DNA of 62,236 bases from CAYJFG01 sp051881695 (GCA_051881695.1 JBJEQJ010000007.1:1-62236), one strand, 5' to 3'. Shown: positions 1 through 7,845, counted from the stretch's first letter. Translations and numbers: made by a program. Notes: a model not told the origin generated them from the sequence alone.

Positions 1-134
1 GCCTCCCTTGTTAAAGGGAGGTGGCAGGCGTTAGCCTGACGGAGGGATTCTTCTTCGCACAGACTTTCTTCTAGGGAATCCCCCCTGTCACGCTTTGCGT
101 GACTTTCCCCCTTTTGACAAGGGGGACTTTTTCT
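1..134. repeat. Multi-hairpin intergenic repeat, copy 1
   Basis: The unit is built from back-to-back inverted repeats: a CCTCCC/GGGAGG hairpin at the start, a CAGGC/GCCTG hairpin near 26-40, a TCACG/CGTGA hairpin near 87-102 and a CCCCC/GGGGG hairpin near 105-125. GGGATTC near 44 and GGAATCCC near 75 are mutually complementary, so the whole unit can fold back like a small non-coding mobile hairpin element. A second, shorter copy follows directly. No coding potential is seen. Confidence 0.75.
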
Positions 135-220
135 GCCTCCCTTGTTAAAGGGAGGTGGCAGGCGCAAGCCTGACGGAGGGATTCTTCTTAGCACAGACTT
201 TCTTCTAGGGAATCCCCCTG
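135..220. repeat. Multi-hairpin intergenic repeat, copy 2 (3' truncated)
   Basis: This is a head-to-tail second copy of the first 86 or so bases of the unit at 1-134, nearly identical, with GTTA changed to GCAA in the loop of the second hairpin. The change is in the loop and leaves the stem intact. It stops after GGAATCCCCC, losing the last two hairpins. Confidence 0.75.
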
Positions 221-230
221 ACGACATCGA

Positions 231-255
231 AAACTTTCCCCGCCGGGGAAAGTTT
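231..255. terminator. Hairpin with T-run, rightward-facing terminator-like
   Basis: AAACTTTCCCC and GGGGAAAGTTT form a perfect 11-bp stem with a 3-nt loop, followed on the plus strand by TTCTTTT. It could end a rightward transcript entering from outside the window, or be part of the adjacent repeat. Confidence 0.5.
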
Positions 256-270
256 TTCTTTTATACAAAC

Positions 271-294
271 TAAAAAACCGGCTTTCGCCGGTTT
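271..294 (-). terminator. Terminator of the rimP-nrnA operon
   Basis: An AAACCGGC/GCCGGTTT stem with a 4-nt loop lies three bases past the nrnA stop. Read leftward it is followed by a TTTTT tract, the classical intrinsic terminator layout. Confidence 0.85.
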
Positions 295-296
295 CC

Positions 297-1241
297 TTAG
301 CTCAGCGCCTTTGTTACAGCGCACATAATTTTTTCTTTTGCCTGTTCAAGCGGACCGCTTATTGTGCAGCCTGCGGCTGCCTTGTGGCCGCCGCCCCCGA
401 ACAAAGCGCATATATTGGCGGCGTTGCAGCCCGGCAGGGTACGCAGAGAAATTTTATAATCACCGTCTTTTTTCTCTCTCATAGTTACGCCGGCAATTAC
501 GCCCTCAACCTGTCTTGGAATTGCAGACAAGCCGTCTATGTCGCCCTCTGTTGCGCCTGTTTCGGCTATCATCGCCCTTGTGATATATATTATGGAAGCT
601 TTGCCGTCTGCAAAATATTCCATACTGTCAAGCACACGGCGTTCAATGTTTATTCTCGCCTTTGACTTTGTGTCAAACATAATTCTGCTTATTTCAGCGC
701 TGTTTGCGCCGTTTTCCATCATCTGAGCCGCTATGCGGAAGCTTCTGGGTGATGCGTTAGGGTAGCGGAAGCAACCTGTGTCTGTGCAGATGCCCGTAAA
801 AATACAGTCGGCAATATGCTTGTCAGGCGTCACACCCATTTTTTCTATCAAAGCATATATAATTTCTGTGTTTGCTCCGGAGTCGCCCTCTACATACTCG
901 TTTTCTGCAAAGGCTCTGTGCAGCTCGTGATGGTCTATCGCAAGGTTAATTCTTCCGTCGTACTCTTCCTTTTTGTCGCCCAAAAGATTAATATCGGCAA
1001 CATCTACGCTTACAACGTATTTGCAGCTGAATTCCTGCTCTTCCACTCCGTTTTTAAGGTAAAGGAATTTGTCGGGCATCTCGCCGCTTATAATAACCCT
1101 TGCTTTTTTTTGCAGCTTTTGGAGAGCTCTGCAAAGAGCAAAGCTGCTGCCCAAGGTATCTCCGTCAGGGAATTGGTGCGTAAGAATATATATATCATCG
1201 TTTTCCAAAAGGAGCTGTGCCGCTTTGTCAAGTGTTATCAT
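297..1241 (-). CDS. nrnA: DHH/DHHA1 phosphoesterase, NrnA-like oligoribonuclease/pAp phosphatase
   Basis: 314 aa, the usual length for NrnA. The DHH domain carries the metal-binding motif DGD at residues 26-28 and the family-defining DHH triad at 103-105. The C-terminal DHHA1 substrate-binding domain ends in the glycine-rich GGGGHKAAAG motif near residue 280. Proteins of this family degrade 2-5 nt RNA and dephosphorylate 3',5'-phosphoadenosine in the cytoplasm, finishing mRNA turnover. The ATG overlaps the rbfA stop by four bases (ATGA), so translation is probably coupled. Its place as last gene of the nusA-infB operon is common in Firmicutes. Confidence 0.9.
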   Translation of the reverse strand: MITLDKAAQLLLENDDIYILTHQFPDGDTLGSSFALCRALQKLQKKARVIISGEMPDKFLYLKNGVEEQEFSCKYVVSVDVADINLLGDKKEEYDGRINLAIDHHELHRAFAENEYVEGDSGANTEIIYALIEKMGVTPDKHIADCIFTGICTDTGCFRYPNASPRSFRIAAQMMENGANSAEISRIMFDTKSKARINIERRVLDSMEYFADGKASIIYITRAMIAETGATEGDIDGLSAIPRQVEGVIAGVTMREKKDGDYKISLRTLPGCNAANICALFGGGGHKAAAGCTISGPLEQAKEKIMCAVTKALS

Positions 1242-1627
1242 AGCTGTGTATCTTCCTGTTCTTCGTCTGTGTCTGCATCGTCGTCCAGATCAAGCCCGTG
1301 CAGTATTCTGGATATATTTGCGCTGTACTCGATGGAGTCTGTGGCGTAAAACAAAAGCTGAGGAGTGTGCCTTATTGTAAGTCTTGCGCCAAGCTCTCTG
1401 CGGATGTAGCCGGCGGCGCTTTTAAGCGCCTTCACTGCCTGCTTTGCCGCCGCTTCGCCCTCCATAGCGCTTACATATACCTTGCAGTAGGAAAGGTCGT
1501 TTGTAAGCTCTGTGCGTACAACGCTCAGCAAAACAGAGCTTATTCTCGGGTCCTTAAGCTCTCTTAAAATCGCCGTAAGCTCACGCTTGATATCCTCAGA
1601 TGTGCGGTCTATTTTATGTCCGCCCAT
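1238..1627 (-). CDS. rbfA: 30S ribosome-binding factor A
   Basis: 129 aa with the single KH-like RbfA fold: the N-terminal sequence RTSEDIKRELTAILRELKDP followed by IS.V.LSVVRTELTNDLSYCKVYVS is typical. RbfA binds the 30S subunit near 16S helix 1 and assists late maturation. The acidic C-terminal tail (LDDDADTDEEQED) is normal. It lies between infB and nrnA and overlaps the latter by four bases. The Shine-Dalgarno is weak (TTGAGATGAT), suggesting read-through from infB. Confidence 0.93.
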   Translation of the reverse strand: MGGHKIDRTSEDIKRELTAILRELKDPRISSVLLSVVRTELTNDLSYCKVYVSAMEGEAAAKQAVKALKSAAGYIRRELGARLTIRHTPQLLFYATDSIEYSANISRILHGLDLDDDADTDEEQEDTQL

Positions 1628-1698
1628 ATTATCATCTCAATTCTGGTTTTTTTAAAATTTAGCCTTAAATTATATCACCCAAAAAGGTGAGGGGAGAA

Positions 1699-4065
1699 TC
1701 AATCCCGGTATTCCTCTATTGTATATACCTCAAAAATATCTCCCTCTTTAAGGTCTGCAAAATGCTCAAGTCCTATACCGCATTCGTAGCCGGCAGCAAC
1801 CTCTTTTACAGCGTCCTTAAAACGCTGAAGAGATGAAAGCTTATCCTCTGTTATTACAATGCCGTCACGCACTACGCGGATATTTGCGTTCCTTGTAACC
1901 TTGCCGGATAAAACGTAGCTGCCTGCGATAAAGCCGACATTTTTAACCTTGATAACATTACGGCATTCTGCCTTGCCAAGCTCAACCTCTCTTGTTTTCG
2001 GGGCGAGCATACCCTTCATGGCAGCTTCAATTTCCTCTATGCAGTCATAAATTACTCTGTAAAGACGCATATCAACGCCGTCACGCTCTGCATTTTCTGC
2101 CGCAACAGGGTCGGGACGAACATTAAAGCCTACAATAATTGCGTTGGAGGCAGTTGCAAGCATAACGTCGGATTCACTTACTGCACCTACGCCGCCGTGA
2201 ATAACATTTACTCTTACTTCGTCGTTAGAAAGCTTTTCAAGCGACTGTCTTACAGCCTCTACGCTTCCCTGCACGTCAGCCTTAACAATAAGCTTAAGCT
2301 CCTTAACGTCGCCAAGCTGCATCTGGTCAAACAGATTGTCAAGAGTAACCTTTGTCTGCTTGCTGAATATTTCTTCCTTTTGCTTTGTCTTTCTCTGCTC
2401 AACAAGCTCTCTTGCAAGCCTTTCATCAGAAACGCAGTTGAATATATCGCCGCCTGACGGAACATCGTCAAGGCCTGTAATTTCAACAGGGTAGGAGGGA
2501 CCTGCGCTTTTAACCTTCTCGCCCTTGTCGTTAGTCATAGCTCTTACTCTGCCCACAGCAGTGCCGGCAACAATTGTGTCGCCTATATTGAGAGTACCGT
2601 TCTGAACAAGCATTGTAGCGATAGGACCTCTGCCCTTGTCAAGCCTTGCCTCAATAACCGTACCCTTAGCGGCTCTGTCAGGGTTTGCTTTCAGCTCTTT
2701 CATATCTGCAACTAAAAGCACCATTTCCAAAAGCTCGTCTAAGCCCTGCTTTGTCTTTGCAGATACCGGAATACACGGAGTATCTCCGCCCCATTCCTCG
2801 GGAACAAGCTCGTGCTCAGTAAGCTGCTGCTTAACCTGGTCGGGGTTAGCGCCCGGCTTATCCATTTTGTTTATGGCAACTATTACAGATACTCCTGCCG
2901 CCTTTGCGTGGTTTATGGCTTCTACCGTTTGCGGCATAATACCGTCGTCTGCCGCAACAACAAGAATTGCAATGTCTGTTACCTGTGCGCCTCTTGCACG
3001 CATTGTTGTAAACGCCTCGTGTCCCGGTGTGTCAAGGAAGGTTATTTCCCTGCCGTCAAGGTTTACTCTGTATGCGCCGATGTGCTGTGTAATACCGCCG
3101 GCCTCGCCCTCTGTTACATGGGCGTGGCGTATAGCGTCAAGCAAAGAGGTTTTGCCGTGGTCAACGTGTCCCATTACTACAACTACAGGAGAACGCGGAA
3201 CTAAGTTCTCGTCGTCGTCCTCGCTGTCGTCTATAATTCTTTCCTCTATGGTAACTACAACCTCTTTTTCAACCTTTGCATGAAATTCCATTGCGGCAAG
3301 CGAGGCTGTGTCAAAGTCTATAACATCGTTTACCGTTACCATTGTACCCATAAGGAACAGCTTTTTAACAACCTCAGCGGCAGTTGCCTTTAAACGAAGC
3401 GCAAGCTCGCTTACAGTTATTTCATCGGGAATAGTAACGGTTATCGGCTTGCTCTTGCGCTCTGCGGCAATTCTCTTGAGCCTTTCTGCCTCTGTTTCCT
3501 TACGGCTGTTTCTCGGCTTTCCTCTTTGCTGAGAACGCTGTGTTATCTTCTGCTTGGAAACGGTGTTTTCCGTTCTTATTTTTTCAGACGCTAAACGGTC
3601 GTACTTTTCGTTGTAGCGCTCAATGTCTACAACTGCTGCACGGGTATCTATTACCTTTTTCTCTCGTTTGCTCTTTATCGGCGCAGAGTAGTCGGGCTTT
3701 TCAGCCTTATCAGCTGCCGGCTTATCTGCCTTTGGTGCCAATGGCTTTGTATCGGCAGATTTCTGCACAGGCTTTTCTTCCTTCTTTGTCGTCGGCTCTG
3801 TCTTTTCCGGCTCCTGCTTTTCGGTCTGCTTAGTCTCTTTTTCCTTTTGCTCAATCGCCTTATCTCTTACGGCAAAATATTCATCAAAGCTTTCAAGCTG
3901 ATTTTTCTGCGTGTAATAATCGAAAACAACGTCAAGCTCATCCTCTGTGAGAGCTGTCATATGCTTTTTTGTCTCCCCGAAATGCTCCTTTAAAAGCGCA
4001 ATAACGTCCTTGCTTGGAACGTTCAAGTCCTTTGCAACCTCGTGAACTCTGTATTTTATCATCAT
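1699..4065 (-). CDS. infB: Translation initiation factor IF-2
   Basis: About 788 aa. An IF2_N domain (YRVHEVAKDLNVPSKDVIALL) is followed by a charged Lys/Glu/Pro-rich linker (residues about 75-215), a second IF2_N module, and the GTPase domain with G1 GHVDHGKT, G3 DTPGHEAF and G4 NKMD. Domains II-IV follow, with the C2 fMet-tRNA-binding domain at the end. An upstream ATG at 4074 sits directly against the AGGAGGA ribosome site, leaving no spacer; the ATG at 4065 (or 4062) has the correct 7-9 nt spacing and is chosen. IF-2 delivers fMet-tRNA to the 30S subunit and promotes subunit joining. Confidence 0.97.
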   Translation of the reverse strand: MMIKYRVHEVAKDLNVPSKDVIALLKEHFGETKKHMTALTEDELDVVFDYYTQKNQLESFDEYFAVRDKAIEQKEKETKQTEKQEPEKTEPTTKKEEKPVQKSADTKPLAPKADKPAADKAEKPDYSAPIKSKREKKVIDTRAAVVDIERYNEKYDRLASEKIRTENTVSKQKITQRSQQRGKPRNSRKETEAERLKRIAAERKSKPITVTIPDEITVSELALRLKATAAEVVKKLFLMGTMVTVNDVIDFDTASLAAMEFHAKVEKEVVVTIEERIIDDSEDDDENLVPRSPVVVVMGHVDHGKTSLLDAIRHAHVTEGEAGGITQHIGAYRVNLDGREITFLDTPGHEAFTTMRARGAQVTDIAILVVAADDGIMPQTVEAINHAKAAGVSVIVAINKMDKPGANPDQVKQQLTEHELVPEEWGGDTPCIPVSAKTKQGLDELLEMVLLVADMKELKANPDRAAKGTVIEARLDKGRGPIATMLVQNGTLNIGDTIVAGTAVGRVRAMTNDKGEKVKSAGPSYPVEITGLDDVPSGGDIFNCVSDERLARELVEQRKTKQKEEIFSKQTKVTLDNLFDQMQLGDVKELKLIVKADVQGSVEAVRQSLEKLSNDEVRVNVIHGGVGAVSESDVMLATASNAIIVGFNVRPDPVAAENAERDGVDMRLYRVIYDCIEEIEAAMKGMLAPKTREVELGKAECRNVIKVKNVGFIAGSYVLSGKVTRNANIRVVRDGIVITEDKLSSLQRFKDAVKEVAAGYECGIGLEHFADLKEGDIFEVYTIEEYRD

Positions 4066-4088
4066 AAATTGCATTCCTCCTCGTAAAA

Positions 4089-4400
4089 TTACTGCTGTGC
4101 GGAAAGCTCTTTGAGCCTTCCTGCAAATCCGCTGTCGTTAATGGCTATAACCGCTGTATATTTTCCGACGGCAGCACCTATTTCATCCTTGGTTCTGTTA
4201 AGCTTAATAAGGTCTGTTTTGTATTGCCCTGTAATATACATTACGTCTTTTTCGGTTCGCTTTGAAGCGTCGCCTGCAAGTATTACAAGCTTGGCTTCGC
4301 CCTTTGCAATGGAGTCCTTAACTGCGTCGCTGCCCATTGTAAGTCTGCCGGCACGTCTGCACAGCCCCAGCAGAGATAATATTTTATCATTCACCGGCAC
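4089..4400 (-). CDS. ylxQ: L7Ae/L30e-family K-turn RNA-binding protein (YlxQ)
   Basis: 103 aa with the L7Ae/L30e fold: LLGLCRRAGRLTMGSDAVKDSI then the LVILAGDAS strand characteristic of the family. Members bind kink-turn RNA; the YlxQ role in Bacilli and Clostridia remains poorly defined. It overlaps ylxR by 14 bases and precedes infB by 23 bases, the conserved nusA-ylxR-ylxQ-infB order of Gram-positives. Confidence 0.9.
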   Translation of the reverse strand: MPVNDKILSLLGLCRRAGRLTMGSDAVKDSIAKGEAKLVILAGDASKRTEKDVMYITGQYKTDLIKLNRTKDEIGAAVGKYTAVIAINDSGFAGRLKELSAQQ

Positions 4401-4689
4401 TTAGCTCCGCCTCCATCTTCTGAAAAACCTCGTCGGGAATTTTTGCGGAAAAGGCTTTTTCAAATCTGCGTGCCTTGCGTGCAAGCTGTAAGCAATCTGC
4501 ACTTGGGCACACATAAGCTCCCCGTCCCGGCTTTTTGCCTGTAAGGTCAAGGCTTATTTCTCCCTTTTCAAGAATATTTCCGTCCTCGTCCTTAACGTCG
4601 GGGGCTTTAACTACCCGCACAAGCTCCTTTTTCGGCTTCATTTCTCCGCAACCGGAGCATTTTCTAAGCGGTATCTTTTTGTTTTTCAC
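4387..4689 (-). CDS. ylxR: YlxR/RnpM family RNA-binding protein (DUF448)
   Basis: 100 aa. The N-terminal RKCSGCGEMKPKKELVRVV signature and the GRGAYVCPSADCLQLARK motif define the YlxR family. The B. subtilis homologue (RnpM) binds and modulates RNase P RNA. Four cysteines (two CxxC-like pairs) are present. It sits between nusA and ylxQ. Confidence 0.92.
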   Translation of the reverse strand: MKNKKIPLRKCSGCGEMKPKKELVRVVKAPDVKDEDGNILEKGEISLDLTGKKPGRGAYVCPSADCLQLARKARRFEKAFSAKIPDEVFQKMEAELSAGE

Positions 4690-4732
4690 TTACATTCCGC
4701 CTTTCCCAATTTATGTTTACGGCTGACAGCTG

Positions 4733-5872
4733 TTATTCTGTAACAACTTCCGTTTGTTCTGCAGCCTCGTCTGTATCTGCGTTGTTTATTAAAACGTCGC
4801 TTTCCTCATCTTCCTCGTCATCTCCGAAGAATCCGCTTTCCGGTCTTATGTCTATCTTCCAGCCTGTAAGTCTTGCGGCAAGGCGTGCGTTTTGTCCCTT
4901 GTTGCCTATTGCAAGAGAGAGCTGATTGTCCGGTACTGTTACCCTGCAGGACTTAGAGCCGTCTGCGGCAACGTCTACCTTTAAAACCGTTGCAGGGGAC
5001 AAAGCCGCCGCAATGTATTTTTCAGGCTCCTCGTGATACTGTACCAAATCTATTTTTTCTCCGCCCAGCTCGTTTACTATTGTACCTACTCTTGAACGTC
5101 TTGCACCGATACAAGCGCCTAAAGCGTCTACGTTGGGGTCCTTGCTGTAAACCGCAAGCTTAGTTCTGGAGCCGGCTTCTCTTGATACTGATTTAATTTC
5201 AACCGTACCGTCAAAAATTTCAGGAACCTCTGTTTCAAAGAGTCTTTTTACAAAATCGGGATGCGTACGGGAGATAACTGCTCTGGGTCCCTTTTCACTT
5301 TCTCTTACCTCTGCAATATAAACCTTAATTCTGTCGCCCTCGCTGAAGGTTTCGTCGCCTACCTGCTCGCTCTTAGGAAGAACTGCCTCTGCCTTTTCGT
5401 TCACCTTGAGGGTGATGTTGCCTGTTTTGGGGTCTACTCTTTCCACAACGGCAGTAACAATTTCGTGCATTCTGCTCTGAAATTCAAGCAGCATACGGTC
5501 CTTTTCGCCGTCCTTAATGCCCTGTCTTATAATGCTTCTTGAAGTTTGAACGGCAATTCTGCCGAACTTTTCCGGGTCAAGTTTAATGCCGACCTTGTCG
5601 CCGTAGCCAGCGCCGGGGGTAATTTCCCTTGCCTTATCAAGCGATATTTCACGGTCAAAGTCCTCAACCTGCTCAACAACGGTTTTCTGAAGATAAACAT
5701 CGAAAAGCTGTTTTTCCTTATCTATAATTATGTTTACATCCTCGTTGCCGTTATAAGTATTTTTGCAGGCTATAACAATTGCTTTTTTTATCTGCATAAT
5801 CATATAGTCTGCCGGAATACCCTTTTCCTTTTCCAATATATCCAGCGCAATAAAAAATTCCTTATTATCCAT
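4733..5872 (-). CDS. nusA: Transcription termination/antitermination factor NusA
   Basis: 379 aa from MDNKEFFIALDILEKEKGI, matching the roughly 370-aa Gram-positive NusA. An N-terminal RNAP-binding domain is followed by S1 (about 130-200) and two KH domains carrying IGARRSRVGTIVNELGGEKID and LAIGNKGQNARLAARLTGWKID. There is an acidic tail and no E. coli-type AR repeats. A longer in-frame reading to 6010 adds a hydrophobic stretch encoded by non-conserved intergenic sequence and is rejected; the chosen ATG has an AGAGGTTGAG sequence upstream. NusA controls pausing and Rho-independent termination, so the operon may feel NusA level. Confidence 0.95.
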   Translation of the reverse strand: MDNKEFFIALDILEKEKGIPADYMIMQIKKAIVIACKNTYNGNEDVNIIIDKEKQLFDVYLQKTVVEQVEDFDREISLDKAREITPGAGYGDKVGIKLDPEKFGRIAVQTSRSIIRQGIKDGEKDRMLLEFQSRMHEIVTAVVERVDPKTGNITLKVNEKAEAVLPKSEQVGDETFSEGDRIKVYIAEVRESEKGPRAVISRTHPDFVKRLFETEVPEIFDGTVEIKSVSREAGSRTKLAVYSKDPNVDALGACIGARRSRVGTIVNELGGEKIDLVQYHEEPEKYIAAALSPATVLKVDVAADGSKSCRVTVPDNQLSLAIGNKGQNARLAARLTGWKIDIRPESGFFGDDEEDEESDVLINNADTDEAAEQTEVVTE

Positions 5873-6026
5873 TTTTTTAAACTCAACCTCTCTAAAATAA
5901 AATATATATGTTTGTATAATTAATGTCGCAGCATTAAGCAACAACTGAATAAACAACGCTAAAAGCTGTTTGCACATCTTGCTTGCATATTTTCCGCCGG
6001 CTTGCCCCAAAATCCTCGTAATGCTG

Positions 6027-6064
6027 ACGGCACAATACGCACAAACGATTTAATCAGTGTTTCC
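6027..6064. repeat. 38-bp interspersed repeat, copy 1 (rimP-nusA gap)
   Basis: A 38-bp block ending in ATTTAATCAGTGTTTCC matches 14545-14582 at 34 of 38 positions, in the same orientation. It lies in an unusually long (262 bp) gap between rimP and nusA, genes that are normally nearly contiguous, so the gap probably holds an inserted non-coding element. Confidence 0.7.
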
Positions 6065-6134
6065 TTAAGACCTTGCAGAAGAAATATGATAATAATAGGT
6101 AAAAAGTTTTTGGGGATTTAAGCTTTCGACAAAA

Positions 6135-6614
6135 TCACATATCAAAATCGTCAAGCTTTATCCATACGGTATCCTTTTTATTTATTGTTACCTCGTTTTC
6201 GGTGCCGTCCCACACTGTTACCGTATGTTTGTCGGCGGCTTTTAAAATTCCGCAGAACTCCTTGCCGAGTACCGGCAGAGGACGTATCATCTTCACCATA
6301 ATGTCTGCACCGATGAAACGCTCAAAGTGAAAATCCCTTATAAGCTCACGCTCAATTCCGGGGGAGGAAACCTCCAGACAGTACGCCTGCTCTATCGGGT
6401 CTGCATTGTCAAGCGGCTTATCAACCGCACGGCTGACTTTCTCGCAGTCCTCAATTGTAACGCCGCCGTCCTTGTCTATAAACAGGCGCAAAAACCATCC
6501 TGCGCCCTCCTTTACAAAGCGAACGTCCCAAAGGCTGAGTCCCAGCCCGTTTATTATAGGCTCGCATATTTTCCACACGGTATCTACCGTGTTTCCGCCC
6601 TTGCTTTTTGCCAC
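6135..6614 (-). CDS. rimP: Ribosome maturation factor RimP
   Basis: 159 aa. The N-terminal domain has GLSLWDVRFVKEGAGWFLR followed by FIDKDGGVTIEDCEKVSRAV, and the YCLEVSSPGIERELI motif is diagnostic. The C-terminal SH3-like domain ends with VWIKLDDFDM. RimP binds free 30S precursors. The start is GTG at 6614 with AAGGTGAG five bases upstream. It is first in the operon, behind a good promoter and a leader hairpin. Confidence 0.94.
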   Translation of the reverse strand: MAKSKGGNTVDTVWKICEPIINGLGLSLWDVRFVKEGAGWFLRLFIDKDGGVTIEDCEKVSRAVDKPLDNADPIEQAYCLEVSSPGIERELIRDFHFERFIGADIMVKMIRPLPVLGKEFCGILKAADKHTVTVWDGTENEVTINKKDTVWIKLDDFDM

Positions 6615-6659
6615 AAGCTCACCTTACCCTTCCTGTTTTTTAAGGCAGACAGTACGTTT

Positions 6660-6698
6660 CTTTTTACAAAACAAAGGAGCGGGTTTTGTTCCCACTCC
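6660..6698 (-). terminator. Intrinsic terminator-like hairpin in the rimP leader (attenuator candidate)
   Basis: Leftward, GGAGTGGG pairs with CCCGCTCC (one G-U) across a 7-nt loop and is followed by TTTGTTTTG. It begins only about 20 nt after the predicted start of transcription and about 50 nt before rimP, so it would terminate the operon's own transcript unless read through. Confidence 0.65.
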
Positions 6699-6724
6699 TG
6701 TACAGTACCTTATTTACATAAATT

Positions 6725-6753
6725 ATTCTACCACGTTTTTTTGCAAAATGCAA
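6725..6753 (-). promoter_or_regulatory. Promoter of the rimP-nusA-infB operon
   Basis: Leftward -35 TTGCAT, 17-bp spacer, -10 TAGAAT. The predicted transcript starts near 6717, giving a leader of about 100 nt. Confidence 0.75.
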
Positions 6754-6886
6754 GGGTTGAATAAAATTTTAATTTATTTCTTTTACGTTTCTTTTTCTCT
6801 GCCGTTGCCGTTATTCGGCAAATAGTCCCGACAATCAATGCAATAATGCTTATGATTATGCCGGGATTAAAAGGCTGAGTCTGAAA

Positions 6887-7429
6887 TTAATAATTATCCT
6901 TTTTAATCTCGAAGAAGCTTTGGGGGTGATTGCAAACAGGGCAAACCTCCGGCGCCTTTGTGCCTACAACTACATGACCGCAGTTGCGACATTCCCAAAC
7001 CTGTACTCCGCTTTTTTCAAATACCTGCTTTGCTTCAACATTGTTAAGAAGCGCGCGGTATCTTTCCTCGTGCTGCTTTTCAATAGCCGCTACTCCGCGG
7101 AAGCGTGCCGCAAGCTCGGGAAAGCCCTCTTCGTCGGCTTCCTTTGCCATTCTGTCATACATATCTGTCCATTCAGCGTTTTCACCCTCAGCTGCATGAA
7201 GCAGATTTTCTTCTACGCTTCCAAGCTCGCCCAATTCCTTAAACCAAAGCTTTGCGTGCTCCTTCTCATTATCTGCCGTTTTAAGGAAAAGCTCTGCTAT
7301 TTGCTCATAGCCTGCCTTTTTGGCAACTGAGGCAAAGTAAGTATATTTATTTCTTGCCTGAGATTCTCCGGCAAATGCCTCCCAAAGGTTTTTTTCTGTT
7401 TTTGTTCCTGCATAAGGATTTTTAGCCAT
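6887..7429 (-). CDS. rbr: Rubrerythrin
   Basis: 180 aa. The N-terminal ferritin-like four-helix domain has the two EXXH-type diiron motifs (EKEHAKLWFKEL; EKQHEERYRALL) plus GESQARNKY. The C-terminal rubredoxin-like domain has CxxC pairs (CRNCGH near 145, CPVCNH near 160). Rubrerythrin reduces hydrogen peroxide to water using electrons from NAD(P)H reductases, protecting anaerobes from oxygen. It is monocistronic, with its own strong promoter and two palindromes in a leader of about 135 nt. Confidence 0.96.
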   Translation of the reverse strand: MAKNPYAGTKTEKNLWEAFAGESQARNKYTYFASVAKKAGYEQIAELFLKTADNEKEHAKLWFKELGELGSVEENLLHAAEGENAEWTDMYDRMAKEADEEGFPELAARFRGVAAIEKQHEERYRALLNNVEAKQVFEKSGVQVWECRNCGHVVVGTKAPEVCPVCNHPQSFFEIKKDNY

Positions 7430-7484
7430 ATTAACTACCTCCTAATAAATAAAATTAATATATAACGGAATATTCTGAGCGTAG

Positions 7485-7522
7485 AATAACAGCATATTAT
7501 AATAAAAACATCTGCTGTTATT
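7485..7522 (-). promoter_or_regulatory. 10-bp inverted repeat in the rubrerythrin leader
   Basis: AATAACAGCA and TGCTGTTATT are perfect inverted arms separated by 18 bases, centred 75 nt upstream of the ATG and inside the predicted transcript. It could be an RNA stem-loop or an operator. The loop contains TATTATAATAA, which resembles only part of a PerR box. Confidence 0.5.
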
Positions 7523-7535
7523 TTATACTTATGTT

Positions 7536-7553
7536 AGCACAGCGCTGTGTTAT
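7536..7553. promoter_or_regulatory. 18-bp palindrome downstream of the rubrerythrin start site
   Basis: CACAGCGCTGTG is a perfect 12-bp palindrome extended by matching TA ends, at about +13 to +30 of the predicted transcript. The position suits a repressor roadblock site. The cognate regulator is unknown. Confidence 0.5.
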
Positions 7554-7573
7554 CCTATATATTTACATTATAT

Positions 7574-7602
7574 ATTATATCGGAAAATGTGCTGTAAGTC
7601 AA
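7574..7602 (-). promoter_or_regulatory. Promoter of rubrerythrin
   Basis: Leftward TTGACT, 17-bp spacer, TATAAT: close to sigma-A consensus. Predicted start near 7566. Confidence 0.82.
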
Positions 7603-7658
7603 TATTTTTTGTGTAAAAACTATAACAGAAAATGGATTTCTTCTTAAATATTCTTTAG

Positions 7659-7687
7659 TTGCAATTGCGCAGCGTATAGTTTATAAT
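7659..7687 (+). promoter_or_regulatory. Promoter of the leader RNA/ATPase gene
   Basis: TTGCAA, 17-bp spacer, TATAAT. Start of transcription predicted near 7694. Confidence 0.75.
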
Positions 7688-7693
7688 CAAACC

Positions 7694-7845
7694 ATAACTT
7701 ATAAAAGGCAGGCTGTGGGATACAAACGGTTACCGACCCGACCGGATTGTTGAGTTTAAAGATAAGCTGAAGCTGTAGAAATTTAGAGTGCTTGTATAAC
7801 GAAAAACGAGAGGACAGTCGTAAAGGCTATCCTCTCTTTAGAAAA
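7694..7845 (+). ncRNA. Candidate structured leader or small RNA ending in a terminator hairpin
   Basis: About 150 nt between a good promoter and a GAGAGGA/TCCTCTC hairpin followed by TTT (7809-7842). Inside, CAAACGGT (from 7723) can pair with ACCGGATTG (from 7739), and GGG/CCC pairs enclose it, so a multi-helix fold is possible. The HerA-like ATPase begins 50 nt further on with its own GGAGG site. This layout fits a cis-regulatory riboswitch-like leader or a free-standing sRNA. I do not recognise a known class. Confidence 0.4.

Noticed and set aside
5873..6010. Extended NusA N-terminus with a membrane-like segment
   Set aside because: It is encoded by intergenic repeat-like sequence, no NusA has it, and the ATG at 5872 fits the family start.
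7491..7505. PerR box in the rubrerythrin leader
   Set aside because: Only half of the TTATAATNATTATAA consensus is present, and it lies in the loop of an inverted repeat well downstream of the promoter.
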